From: Agromyces humatus
Lineage (GTDB): Bacteria > Actinomycetota > Actinomycetes > Actinomycetales > Microbacteriaceae
Direction of reading: 5' to 3'
DNA length: 64,000 nt
Assembly (NCBI RefSeq): GCF_021228295.1
Contig: NZ_JAJQPD010000004.1
Coordinates: forward strand, 1-64,000
Part shown: one piece after another, positions 51,779 to 59,866 of the stretch
Position numbering within the stretch: position 1 is the first letter of the stretch
Layout: the number at the start of each line of letters is the position of its first letter
Program-made: the position numbers and the translations under genes
Notes under the pieces: generated by a model
Seen by the model: only the letters and a program-made list of their open reading frames with translations
What the model was told of the DNA's origin: nothing
The model's database searches: none

Positions 51779-52312
51779 TCAATGGATGAATGCCTTGAGC
51801 CCGATCATCACGATGCCGAATGCCGCGGTCGCCAGGGCGCCGAGGATCTGCATCGGCCACGGCGAACCGCGCCGCCGGAAGGCCACGAACCCCAGCACGG
51901 CCAGGACGACGACGCCCGCCCAGAGCGCCGCCCAGAGCGCGTATGCGTCGTCGATCGCCCGAGTCGCGCCGAGCAGCAGGATGAGCAGCGGAATGAACGC
52001 CGACAGCAGCAGGCCGAGCGATCGCCGCAGCGAGACGATGAAGGCCTCGCGGAGGCCCAGGTCCTCGTGTTCGTCGAGACCGTGGCGCGCAACGGTTCCG
52101 GCGTACACGTGCGCCGCCCAGAACACGATCACGGTCGCGAAGACCTTCCAGAACACCGGCCAGACCGTCGCCTCGCCGGCACTGGCGACGACGATCATGC
52201 CCGAGACGAGGATGACCCCGTAGACGGCCTCTTCCGTGACGAACGCCGAACGCACCAGGAACGCGGCCGTCTCATTGCCCGACTTCGATCGCAAGGATCC
52301 GTCGTCACCCAT
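51779..52312 (-). CDS. Unrecognised small membrane protein
   Basis: A 177-residue protein with about five hydrophobic segments (AVYGVILVSGMIVVAS; FWKVFATVIVFWAAHVYAG; LLLSAFIPLLILLLGA; LWAALWAGVVVLAVLGFVAF; ILGALATAAFGIVMIGL). A conserved-looking polar loop, ARHGLDEHEDLGLREAF, lies near residue 80. No function can be assigned. The ATG at 52312 is preceded by TACGAT (complement of 52319-52324) with a six-base gap and no ribosome site, suggesting a leaderless message. Confidence 0.72.
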   Translation of the reverse strand: MGDDGSLRSKSGNETAAFLVRSAFVTEEAVYGVILVSGMIVVASAGEATVWPVFWKVFATVIVFWAAHVYAGTVARHGLDEHEDLGLREAFIVSLRRSLGLLLSAFIPLLILLLGATRAIDDAYALWAALWAGVVVLAVLGFVAFRRRGSPWPMQILGALATAAFGIVMIGLKAFIH

Positions 52313-52384
52313 GACGCCATCGTACTGATCCGCTCGCTCAGGATGACCCCCGTTTTGGGGATCATGAGATTTGCTCGATTTCGT

Positions 52385-52591
52385 TTCGAGCGACGTCTGC
52401 CGGGAGTAACGTGCGGCGTGAGCCTGAGACTCCTCTCGGGTTCGATGCGCCCAGTCGATGACCACCCGTAGCCGACTGGGAACGACAGTCACCCGCACGT
52501 TCATCGCGCCCGCGCACCGCCGCACCGTCTCCACCGAGAGGACACTGTCCGATCCGACCGGATCGGGCCTCTCCCCAATCTGGAGGCGATC
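52385..52591 (+). promoter_or_regulatory. Promoter and long leader of the first surface-protein gene
   Basis: TTTCGA, a 17-nt spacer and TAACGT (52408-52413) form a candidate promoter, giving a leader of about 170 nt. The leader contains GAGACTCCTCTCG, a perfect 7-bp hairpin CCGATCC (52549-52555) / GGATCGG (52560-52566), and a ribosome site in GGAGGCGATCATG. The promoter position, the GAGACTCCTCTCG word and the ribosome-site sequence all recur before the paralogue at 55000. Confidence 0.5.
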
Positions 52592-54664
52592 ATGCTCCGA
52601 ACCGAAGCTGCCCAGAACTGTCCGACCCCACCGACGCGTCGGCGGCGGCGGCGCTCCCCGATCATTGCCGCTGCCGCCGCCGGCGCCCTGATCTTCACGG
52701 GACTGGCCGTCGCGCCCGCACAGGCTGCGCATCCGGAGGTCAGCCTTCCGGGCAGTGACTTCGAGATCGACACCGACGCGAACCTCAAGGTCGACGACCC
52801 GGCTCCGTCGATCGACTGGGCGAACGTCATCGAGAACCGCCAGGCGGACCTGGCGACCGGTTCCGGCGACGACTCGTTCGGCCAGGGCGCCAAGGAGGAC
52901 ACGGCCGTGCCCACCGTGGTCGACGGCAGCATCCCGCCGAACAAGAGCGACCTGCTCAACTTCGGCACGTACCTCGAGGAGAGCGCCGCCGGGGACTTCC
53001 TGCACATGTTCTGGCATCGCGTCCAGGAGCCCAACGGCACGACGAACATGGACTTCGAGTTCAACCAGTCCGAGACCCTTTCGGGCAACAACGTCACGCC
53101 GTTGCGAACCGAGGGCGACATCCTGATCCAGTACGACCTCTCACAGGGCGGCACCAACCCGCAGCTGTTCGTCGCGTACTGGCTCACGGACGGCACGTTC
53201 AACCCGCCGAACCCCGACCAGACCGTGACGACCGCGAACTGCGTCTCGTCGAACGCCTTCCCCTGCTGGGGTCTGCGTGCGAACCTGACGAGTTCGGGTG
53301 ACGCGACGGGGTCGATCAACACCACCGCGATCCCGGCCGCCGAGTCCGACGGACTCAGTTCGACCAACCCGGTGTCTGCCCGCACGTTCGGCGAGGCGAC
53401 GGTCGACTTCTCGGCGATCGTCGGCGACGACGAGTGCGTGTCGTTCGGCAGCGCGTACCTGAAGAGCCGGTCCTCCGACTCGTTCACGGCCGCACTGAAG
53501 GACTTCATCAGGCCGGCCGACGTCGACCTGACCAATTGCGCGAAGGTCATCATCCACAAGGAGACGGACCCCGACGGAGACACGACATCGTTCGACTACA
53601 CCACGCAGCTCGTCACCCAGGATGACGGGACGAGTCCCGGCTTCAGCCTGACCGACGGCGGAACGCAGGAGTACGACAACGTGTTCTTCGGAACGGACCT
53701 GACCGTCACCGAGTCGGCACCGCCGGCAGGGTGGTCGCTCATCGACATCGACTGCTCCGCCAGCGTGGGCGTGACGGTGGGCCCAGCGGATATCAGCCTG
53801 GCGACGGGAACGGTCACGTTCGATCTCGATGACGCCGACGACGTGCTCGAGTGCACCTACACCAACCAGGCGAAGGGCACCGTGATCGTCGAGAAGGTCA
53901 CGAACGATGGCTTCGGCCCGTTCGACTTCACGTCGGGCACGCTCCCGGACGCCGCCTTCACGCTCACGACCACGGCCGCGGGCTCCGCGGGCAAGGATTC
54001 CAACACCTACGCGAACCTGACCCCGGGCACGTACGACGTGTCGGAGACGGTTCCGGCCAATTGGAACCTCGTCAGCGAGACCTGTGACGATGCCTCGGAT
54101 CCTCAGTCGATCTCGTTGAGCGCCGGTGAGACCGTCACCTGCACGTTCGTGAACGAGCGCGAGAAGGGCTCGATCAAGATCGTCAAGACGCGCAAGCACG
54201 CGGCGAGCGGTCCCGGCGACCACCCGCACGCGAACGTCACGTTCACGGTGACCGGCGGCAACCTCAGCCAGGGCATCGTCGTTCAGACGAACGCAAGCGG
54301 CATCGCCTGCGTCCCGAACCTCGTGGTGAGCGCCCTGGTCGGCAACTACACCGTGACCGAGACGGTGCCGACGGGCTACGTGGCACTCTCGACCAACCCG
54401 CAGACCGCGGCGGTCTCCGAGAGCGCCGCCGACTGCAGCAACACGCCGGCCGGTGCGACCAAGACCTTCGAGAACATGCCGTTGACCAACCTCACGGTCT
54501 CGGTCGACTCGCAGATCGATGGCGGCACCGCGTCGACGATCGACTGCGACGCTGAAGCCGACCCGCCGTTCGAGGCCACGACGAACGCGAACGGCGACGG
54601 GTCACTCACGAAGAGCAACCTGCAGCCGGGCACGTACACCTGCGTGATCGTCATCGATCCGTGA
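52592..54664 (+). CDS. Secreted surface protein with prealbumin-like (Cna-B/SpaA) repeats, long paralogue
   Basis: A 690-residue secreted protein. An Arg-rich start (RRRRRRSPII) and hydrophobic core end in APAQA-AHPE, a signal peptidase I site near residue 48. Residues about 50-310 are a domain shared with the next gene (FEIDTDANLKVDD, ATGSGDDSFGQGAKED, GSIPPNKSDLLNFGTYLEE, FLHMFWHRVQEP). About three prealbumin-like repeats follow, each ending in a pattern like PGTYDVSETVP or VGNYTVTETVP, then a C-terminal domain ending TYTCVIVIDP. There is no LPXTG sortase signal or membrane anchor. A role as matrix or adhesive surface protein is inferred from the repeat fold. Confidence 0.82.
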   Translation: MLRTEAAQNCPTPPTRRRRRRSPIIAAAAAGALIFTGLAVAPAQAAHPEVSLPGSDFEIDTDANLKVDDPAPSIDWANVIENRQADLATGSGDDSFGQGAKEDTAVPTVVDGSIPPNKSDLLNFGTYLEESAAGDFLHMFWHRVQEPNGTTNMDFEFNQSETLSGNNVTPLRTEGDILIQYDLSQGGTNPQLFVAYWLTDGTFNPPNPDQTVTTANCVSSNAFPCWGLRANLTSSGDATGSINTTAIPAAESDGLSSTNPVSARTFGEATVDFSAIVGDDECVSFGSAYLKSRSSDSFTAALKDFIRPADVDLTNCAKVIIHKETDPDGDTTSFDYTTQLVTQDDGTSPGFSLTDGGTQEYDNVFFGTDLTVTESAPPAGWSLIDIDCSASVGVTVGPADISLATGTVTFDLDDADDVLECTYTNQAKGTVIVEKVTNDGFGPFDFTSGTLPDAAFTLTTTAAGSAGKDSNTYANLTPGTYDVSETVPANWNLVSETCDDASDPQSISLSAGETVTCTFVNEREKGSIKIVKTRKHAASGPGDHPHANVTFTVTGGNLSQGIVVQTNASGIACVPNLVVSALVGNYTVTETVPTGYVALSTNPQTAAVSESAADCSNTPAGATKTFENMPLTNLTVSVDSQIDGGTASTIDCDAEADPPFEATTNANGDGSLTKSNLQPGTYTCVIVIDP

Positions 54665-54999
54665 CCGAGAGGAGACACCCGCACGACCGCAACTGACGTG
54701 GAAGGCCTCGCCGGCTATGCCGACGGGGCCTTCCCGATCCGGCGCGGTCGACGCCGACTCGCCAGCCCTGAGTTAATCTCACCATTGCCCTTCCGGCCGG
54801 GCCGCGACGGGTGTAGCTTGCACTCAGCGTGAGACTCCTCTCGAGCCTTGCTGGTGTCGCGCCGCCGAGCACCCGACCGGCGACGAAAAAGAAGTGACGC
54901 TCGCGCCCTGCCGCCCCCACCCCCGCCCCTCGCCACCTGGCACGCAGAGGACCGTCCGATCCATCCGAACCGGACGAACCCGCAATACCGGAGGCGATC
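54665..54999. other. 335-nt region between the two surface-protein genes
   Basis: It holds the terminator at 54700-54734 and then the promoter and long leader of the second gene: TAGCTT at 54813-54818 as candidate -10, the word GTGAGACTCCTCTCG shared with the first gene's leader, complementary segments GTCCG (54954-54958) and CGGAC (54971-54975), and the ribosome site GGAGGCGATC before the ATG at 55000. No additional gene is seen. Confidence 0.5.
54700..54734 (+). terminator. Terminator of the first surface-protein gene
   Basis: GGAAGGCC (54700-54707) pairs with GGCCTTCC (54727-54734); inside, a further run of pairs with one wobble and one mismatch extends the stem to a three-base loop. It starts 36 nt after the stop codon. 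Confidence 0.85.
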
Positions 55000-56382
55000 A
55001 TGCTCCATGCAGACAACCCGACACCCGAGACGGCGACGCAGCCCCGCCGCCGATGGAAGCACCTCGCCGCTGTCGGCGGCGTCGGCGCGCTGACGCTCTC
55101 GGCTCTCGTCGCCGGGCCGGCGCTCGCCAACCACCCCGAAGTCAGCCTGGCCGGCAGCAACTTCGAGATCGACACCGACGCCAACCTCAAGGTCGACGAC
55201 CCCTCGCCCTCGGTCGACTGGGCAGGTGTCTCCGAGCAGCGCAAGGCGGACCTGGCGACCGGTTCCGGCGACGACTCGTTCGGCCAGGGCGCCAAGGAGG
55301 ACACGGCCGTGCCCACCGTGGTCGACGGCAGCATCCCGCCGAACAAGAGCGACCTGCTCAACTTCGGCACGTACCTCGAGGAGACCGCGAGCGGCGACTT
55401 CCTGCACATGTTCTGGCATCGCGTCCAGGAGCCGAGCGGCACGACCAACATGGACTTCGAGTTCAACAAGTCGGAGGACGTGAGCGCGAACGGCGTCACC
55501 CCCGTGCGCACGGCCGGTGACCTGCTCGTCCAGTACGACCTGTCGCAGGGCGGTACGAACCCGCAGCTCTTCCTCTCACGCTGGGTCGCCACCGGACCGA
55601 AGAGCCTGTGCGAGGCCGCCAACGCCACCCCGTGTTGGGGTGTGCGCGACAACCTGAGCGCGGCCGGCGACGCCACCGGTTCCATCAACACGTCGGCCAT
55701 CCCGGCCGCCGAGTCCGACGGACTGGGCGACGTTTCGGTCCGCACCTTCGGTGAGGCGACCGTCGACTTCTCGGCGATCGTCGGCGACGACTGCGTGGCG
55801 TTCGGCAGCGCGTACCTGAAGAGCCGTTCCTCCGACTCCTTCACCGCTGCGCTGAAGGACTTCATCGCTCCCCTCGACACCGGCATCAACAACTGCGGTG
55901 CCCTCGCCATCGAGAAGACGAAGAAGCACGCGGCCGACGGCCCCGGTGACCACCCGCACGCGGGCGTCGTCTTCACGATCACCGGTGGTGACCTGCCCGC
56001 CAACACGACCGTCACGACCGACGCGAACGGCGAGGCCTGCCTGGCCGGGATCGCGGCCGGCGACTACACGGTCACCGAGACGGTTCCCGCGGGCTATGCG
56101 GTGACGTCTGCCAACCCGCAGACCGGAACCGTGGTCGAGGGCAGCACCTGTGACGACGCCACTCCTGTCGTGTTCTCCAACGACCCGTTGACGAACCTCA
56201 CGGTGAGCGTCGACTCGCAGATCCCGGGCGGCACGTTCTCGAGCATCGAGTGCGACGCCACCACTGAGAGCCCCGACACTCTGAAGGACGTCGATCTCTC
56301 GGACATGCTGGACGACCCGAGCGTCACGATCAACGACCTCGAGCCGGGCACCTACACCTGCGTCGTGGTCATCGACCCGTGA
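55000..56382 (+). CDS. Secreted surface protein with prealbumin-like repeat, short paralogue
   Basis: A 460-residue secreted protein, paralogous to the preceding gene. The signal peptide ends GPALA-NHPE near residue 44. The shared N-terminal domain (about 45-300) is highly similar, and 141 bp (55244-55384) are identical to 52842-52982. Only one prealbumin-like repeat is present (HPHAGVVFTITGGDLPANTT to GDYTVTETVPAGYAV), against about three in the longer copy; the C-terminal domain again ends TYTCVVVIDP. No LPXTG. The identical ribosome site and leader words suggest that both respond to the same control. Confidence 0.82.
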   Translation: MLHADNPTPETATQPRRRWKHLAAVGGVGALTLSALVAGPALANHPEVSLAGSNFEIDTDANLKVDDPSPSVDWAGVSEQRKADLATGSGDDSFGQGAKEDTAVPTVVDGSIPPNKSDLLNFGTYLEETASGDFLHMFWHRVQEPSGTTNMDFEFNKSEDVSANGVTPVRTAGDLLVQYDLSQGGTNPQLFLSRWVATGPKSLCEAANATPCWGVRDNLSAAGDATGSINTSAIPAAESDGLGDVSVRTFGEATVDFSAIVGDDCVAFGSAYLKSRSSDSFTAALKDFIAPLDTGINNCGALAIEKTKKHAADGPGDHPHAGVVFTITGGDLPANTTVTTDANGEACLAGIAAGDYTVTETVPAGYAVTSANPQTGTVVEGSTCDDATPVVFSNDPLTNLTVSVDSQIPGGTFSSIECDATTESPDTLKDVDLSDMLDDPSVTINDLEPGTYTCVVVIDP

Positions 56383-56409
56383 CCTGAGCAGGAGTGAATC
56401 ACGAAAGCC

Positions 56410-56434
56410 GCCCCGCCGGTCGTCCCGGCGGGGC
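56410..56434 (+). terminator. Terminator of the second surface-protein gene
   Basis: A 10-bp perfect stem, GCCCCGCCGG (56410-56419) with its complement at 56425-56434 around TCGTC, 27 nt after the stop at 56382. Confidence 0.8.
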
Positions 56435-56448
56435 AGCTTCACACGAGC

Positions 56449-56476
56449 AGCGGATGTCGCGACATCCGCTCATTTT
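56449..56476. terminator. Palindromic terminator between convergent surface-protein and sucD genes
   Basis: The 22-bp segment 56449-56470 is a perfect palindrome (arms AGCGGATG and CATCCGCT around TCGCGA). On the plus strand it is followed by CATTTT. It ends just before the sucD stop at 56478 and may end transcription from either side. Confidence 0.7.
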
Positions 56477-56477
56477 C

Positions 56478-57380
56478 CTACAGGCCCGCGTAGACCTCGC
56501 GCAGCAGCTGCGCGGTCTCGCTGGGCGTCTTGCCGACCTTGACGCCCGCGGCCTCGAGGGCCTCCTTCTTGGCCTGCGCGGTGCCCGCCGAGCCCGACAC
56601 GATCGCGCCGGCGTGGCCCATGGTCTTGCCCTCGGGCGCGGTGAAGCCCGCGACGTAGCCGACGACCGGCTTCGTGACATTGGCCTTGATGAAGTCGGCC
56701 GCGCGCTCTTCGGCGTCGCCGCCGATCTCGCCGATCATCACGATCGCCTTGGTCTCGGGGTCGGCCTCGAACGCGGCGAGCGCGTCGATGTGCGTGGTGC
56801 CGATGATCGGGTCGCCGCCGATGCCGATTGCCGTCGAGAAGCCGAGGTCGCGCAGTTCGTACATCATCTGGTACGTGAGCGTGCCCGACTTCGAGACGAG
56901 GCCGATCGGGCCCTTGCCGGTGATGTTCGCCGGGGTGATGCCGACGAGCGACTCACCGGGGCTGATGATGCCGGGGCAGTTCGGGCCGATGATGCGGGTC
57001 TTCTCGCCCTTCTCCTTCGCGTACGCCCAGAACTCGGCCGAGTCCTGCACCGGCACGCCCTCGGTGATGATCACGAGGAGGGCGATCTCGGCATCGATGG
57101 CCTCGACCACGGCGTCCTTCGTGAACGCCGGGGGAACGAAGGCGATCGAGACATCCGCACCGGTCTTCTCGATCGCCTCTGCGACCGACGCGAAGACGGG
57201 GAGCTCGATGGGGTTGCCGGCCTGGTCGTTGTGCAGCACCGTGGTGCCCGCCTTGCGGGCGTTGACGCCGCCGACCACCTGGGTGCCCGCCGCGAGCATG
57301 CGTGCGGTGTGCTTCGAGCCCTCGCCGCCGGTGATGCCCTGCACGATGACCTTGGAGTCCTTGTTGAGGAAGATCGTCAT
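56478..57380 (-). CDS. sucD: Succinyl-CoA ligase, alpha subunit
   Basis: A 300-residue SucD. The N-terminal CoA-binding domain has [19 protein letters not shown], followed by GGVNARKAG; the phosphorylated histidine lies in [18 protein letters not shown] near residue 245, and [13 protein letters not shown] near 125 is the conserved CoA/phosphate region. With SucC it converts succinyl-CoA to succinate with ATP or GTP formation in the TCA cycle. It follows sucC by 25 nt and is co-transcribed with it. Confidence 0.97.
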   Translation of the reverse strand: MTIFLNKDSKVIVQGITGGEGSKHTARMLAAGTQVVGGVNARKAGTTVLHNDQAGNPIELPVFASVAEAIEKTGADVSIAFVPPAFTKDAVVEAIDAEIALLVIITEGVPVQDSAEFWAYAKEKGEKTRIIGPNCPGIISPGESLVGITPANITGKGPIGLVSKSGTLTYQMMYELRDLGFSTAIGIGGDPIIGTTHIDALAAFEADPETKAIVMIGEIGGDAEERAADFIKANVTKPVVGYVAGFTAPEGKTMGHAGAIVSGSAGTAQAKKEALEAAGVKVGKTPSETAQLLREVYAGL

Positions 57381-57405
57381 TGTTGGAGTCCTGTTCTTCT
57401 CGCGA

Positions 57406-58572
57406 CTACGCGGCGTTCGCCAGCTCGGCGGCCTTGTCGGCGCCCTGGTCCATGTTCTCGGCGAGGGTGACGAGCGGGTGCGCCGCCTCCTCGAGGATGC
57501 GGCGGCCCTCGTCGACCTTGTTGCCGTCGAGGCGCACGACGAGCGGCTTGTTGGCCTCCTTGCCGAGCTCGGCGAGCGCACCGACGATGCCCTTGGCGAC
57601 CTCGTCGCACGCCGTGATGCCGCCGAAGACATTCACGAACACGCTCCTGACCTGCGGGTCGCCGAGGATGATCGACAGGCCGTTGGCCATGACCTCGGCC
57701 GAGGCGCCGCCGCCGATGTCGAGGAAGTTCGCGGGCTTGACTCCCCCGTGGTTCTCGCCCGCGTACGCGACGACGTCGAGCGTCGACATGACCAGGCCCG
57801 CGCCGTTGCCGATGATGCCGACCTCGCCGTCGAGCTTGACGTAGTTGAGGTCGAGCTCTTTCGCCTTGGCCTCGAGCGGGTCGGCCGCGGCCTTGTCTTC
57901 GAGCAGCGCGTGGCCGGCGTGACGGAACTCGGCGTTCTCGTCGAGCGAGACCTTGCCGTCGAGGGCGATGATGTTGCCGTCTTCGTCGAGGATGAGCGGG
58001 TTGACCTCGACGAGGGTCGCGTCCTCGCCCTTGTAGACCTCGTAGAGCTTCACGAAGACGTCGGAGACCTGGTCGACGAGCTCGGCCGGGAAGTTCGCGG
58101 CGACCGCGATCTCGCGAGCCTTCTCGACGGTCACGCCGGCCGTCGGGTCGACCTCGATGCGCGCGAGCGCCTCGGGCTTCTCGACCGCGAGCTGCTCGAT
58201 CTCCATGCCGCCCTCGACGCTCGTGAGCGAGAGGTACGAGCGGTTGGCCCGGTCGAGCAGCACCGAGAAGTAGAACTCCTGCGCGATGCGGGCGCCGCCC
58301 GCGACCATGACGCGCTTGACGACGTGGCCCTTGATGTCGAGCCCGAGAATGGCCTCGGCCGCCTCGTACGCCTCGTCGGGGTTCTTCGCGACCTTGACGC
58401 CGCCGGCCTTGCCGCGCCCGCCGGTCTTCACCTGGGCCTTGACGACGACGACACCGCCGAGCTTCTCGGCCGCGGCGCGCACCTCATCGGGCGTGTCGGC
58501 GATGATGCCCGGGAGCACCGGCACCCCGTAGTGTTCGAACAGGTCTCTGGCCTGGTACTCGTAAAGATCCAC
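57406..58572 (-). CDS. sucC: Succinyl-CoA ligase, beta subunit
   Basis: A 388-residue SucC with an ATP-grasp domain: [19 protein letters not shown] near residue 42-60, the metal-binding [21 protein letters not shown] near 190, and the C-terminal [19 protein letters not shown] and [19 protein letters not shown]. It starts with GTG at 58572 ([19 protein letters not shown]), the normal family N-terminus. A palindrome shared with icd lies 73-86 nt before the start codon. Confidence 0.97.
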   Translation of the reverse strand: MDLYEYQARDLFEHYGVPVLPGIIADTPDEVRAAAEKLGGVVVVKAQVKTGGRGKAGGVKVAKNPDEAYEAAEAILGLDIKGHVVKRVMVAGGARIAQEFYFSVLLDRANRSYLSLTSVEGGMEIEQLAVEKPEALARIEVDPTAGVTVEKAREIAVAANFPAELVDQVSDVFVKLYEVYKGEDATLVEVNPLILDEDGNIIALDGKVSLDENAEFRHAGHALLEDKAAADPLEAKAKELDLNYVKLDGEVGIIGNGAGLVMSTLDVVAYAGENHGGVKPANFLDIGGGASAEVMANGLSIILGDPQVRSVFVNVFGGITACDEVAKGIVGALAELGKEANKPLVVRLDGNKVDEGRRILEEAAHPLVTLAENMDQGADKAAELANAA

Positions 58573-58644
58573 GCTCTACTTCCAATCGATCCGCACGCGC
58601 GGTCGCGCACAGGGGCTGGTGGGTGATGGACCCGGCCTAGAATC

Positions 58645-58658
58645 TCTCGAAGTCGAGA
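58645..58658. promoter_or_regulatory. TCTCGA-N2-TCGAGA palindrome upstream of sucCD
   Basis: TCTCGA (58645-58650), AG, TCGAGA (58653-58658), extended by TA toward 58660 to fit TATCTCGANNTCGAGATA with one mismatch. TAGGCC or GATTCT on the minus strand just downstream would be the -10 box, so the palindrome covers the -35/spacer region. The matching site before icd is at 23440-23453. Confidence 0.65.
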
Positions 58659-58721
58659 TACCGCACGGGCCGACGACCATGTTACTCCCCTTGTCGGAAG
58701 CCGCTGAATCGCGTGACGTGC

Positions 58722-59030
58722 CTAGCGACCGGGATGCACGGGACCGATCCTCGGGAACTCATCGAGTGAGAACACGAACTCGACGGGGACCTCGAAGAAC
58801 CGAGCGATCCGCAGGGCGAGATGCAGGCTCGGGTTGAACTCGCCGCGCTCGAGGTAGCCGACCGTCTGGTAATGCACCCCGATCGCCTCGGCGAGTTCGC
58901 GCCGCGAGACGCGCCGCTCGGCGCGGAGCATCGCGACGCGGTTGTGCACGAGATCGGCGCGGCCCGCCGTGGGATCGGCGCGGCCCGCCGTGGGATCGGC
59001 GCGGCCCGCCGTGGGCTCGGCCGCGCTCAT
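58722..59030 (-). CDS. XRE-family helix-turn-helix regulator with N-terminal repeats
   Basis: A 102-residue DNA-binding protein. The helix-turn-helix occupies about residues 30-90: NRVAMLRAERRVSRRELAEA, GVHYQTVGYLERGEFNPSL and LALRIARFFEVPVEFVFSL, close to the short YozG/YgzD type often linked to ABC-2 transporters. Before it, residues about 5-27 are three repeats of AGRADPT encoded by a 21-bp tandem repeat. The ATG at 59030 overlaps the permease stop in ATGA; an internal start near the HTH is possible if the repeat region is not translated. Confidence 0.82.
   Translation of the reverse strand: MSAAEPTAGRADPTAGRADPTAGRADLVHNRVAMLRAERRVSRRELAEAIGVHYQTVGYLERGEFNPSLHLALRIARFFEVPVEFVFSLDEFPRIGPVHPGR
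58952..59014. repeat. 21-bp tandem repeat, three exact copies, inside the XRE gene
   Basis: The unit starts GATCGGCGCGG and ends CCGCCGTGG; copies lie at 58952-58972, 58973-58993 and 58994-59014 with no mismatch. Being a multiple of three, changes in copy number would not break the reading frame. Confidence 0.95.
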
Positions 59031-59866
59031 ATGCGCTGCAGGGCGGCTTGCCGACGCAGTTCGATCGCCGACGCGGTCTCTCGGCGGGCGATGCGCCGCA
59101 ACAGATGCGGCGCGAGCACGAGACCCACGATCGCCCACGCGGCGACGATCGCGAACGCGAGCCCGAAGTGCCACCCGCCGCCGAACTCGAGGGTGCCGAG
59201 CTCGGCCGGCAGGAACGCGCCGCGCAGCACGTGGCCGATCCAGAACAGCGGAAGCGCGAGTCCGATCGGCTGCACCCAGGCCGGCAGCGTCGCGAGCGGC
59301 TGGATCAGCCCCGACGCGAAGGCGACCGCCCCGACCGCGAGGAACCCCCACCCGCCGACCGATCGCGGGTTGCGGAAGACCGTGCCGATGACGAATCCGA
59401 ACGGCAGAAGCGCGACGGTGCCGAGCACGAGCATCGCGAGCACGGTCGCCAGGCCGAGCGCGTCGAGGCCGAGCGCACCGCCGAGCACCGCCGCCGCGAT
59501 CGCGAGCGTCGGCACGAATGTGCACACCAGCTCTGCGAGCGTGCGGGCGGTGACACCGACCGAGTACACGGGGAGCCCTGTGGGAAGCGACCTGGCCCGC
59601 AGGAGGGTGCCGTCTTCACGTTCGGTCACGATCACGGTTGCGAGGCCGTATGCCGTGACGAACAACAACTGGATGGTCAGGATGCTCGGCAGGATGAACC
59701 ACGCGAGCGGCGCGCCGGGTGCCGCCTCGGCGTCGCGGTTCAGCCACAGCACGACGCCGACGATGACGAGGCCGAACACGATGAACAGCACATCGGCCGG
59801 CGTGCGCAGCGAGATGCCGAACTCCGTGAGTCCGCGCCGAATGCCGGCGCGCAGCGCGATGGTCAT
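59027..59866 (-). CDS. ABC-2 type transporter permease
   Basis: A 279-residue membrane protein with six predicted helices. LFIVFGLVIVGVVLWL near residue 28 is the first; the cytosolic segment VTEREDGTLLRARSLP near 80-95 is the characteristic ABC-2 turn; the last helix ends about residue 255 before a basic tail. It pairs with the ATPase encoded upstream, sharing a 4-nt overlap. The substrate is unknown; drug or lantibiotic-type export is usual for this class. Confidence 0.9.
   Translation of the reverse strand: MTIALRAGIRRGLTEFGISLRTPADVLFIVFGLVIVGVVLWLNRDAEAAPGAPLAWFILPSILTIQLLFVTAYGLATVIVTEREDGTLLRARSLPTGLPVYSVGVTARTLAELVCTFVPTLAIAAAVLGGALGLDALGLATVLAMLVLGTVALLPFGFVIGTVFRNPRSVGGWGFLAVGAVAFASGLIQPLATLPAWVQPIGLALPLFWIGHVLRGAFLPAELGTLEFGGGWHFGLAFAIVAAWAIVGLVLAPHLLRRIARRETASAIELRRQAALQRI

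Noticed and set aside
52592..56382. Surface proteins as sortase-anchored pilins
   Set aside because: Despite prealbumin-like repeats, neither protein has an LPXTG motif, C-terminal membrane helix or basic tail, and no sortase gene is nearby.
58952..59014. Direct repeats considered as a CRISPR array
   Set aside because: The three 21-bp copies are contiguous with no spacers and code in frame for a heptapeptide repeat; no cas genes are near.
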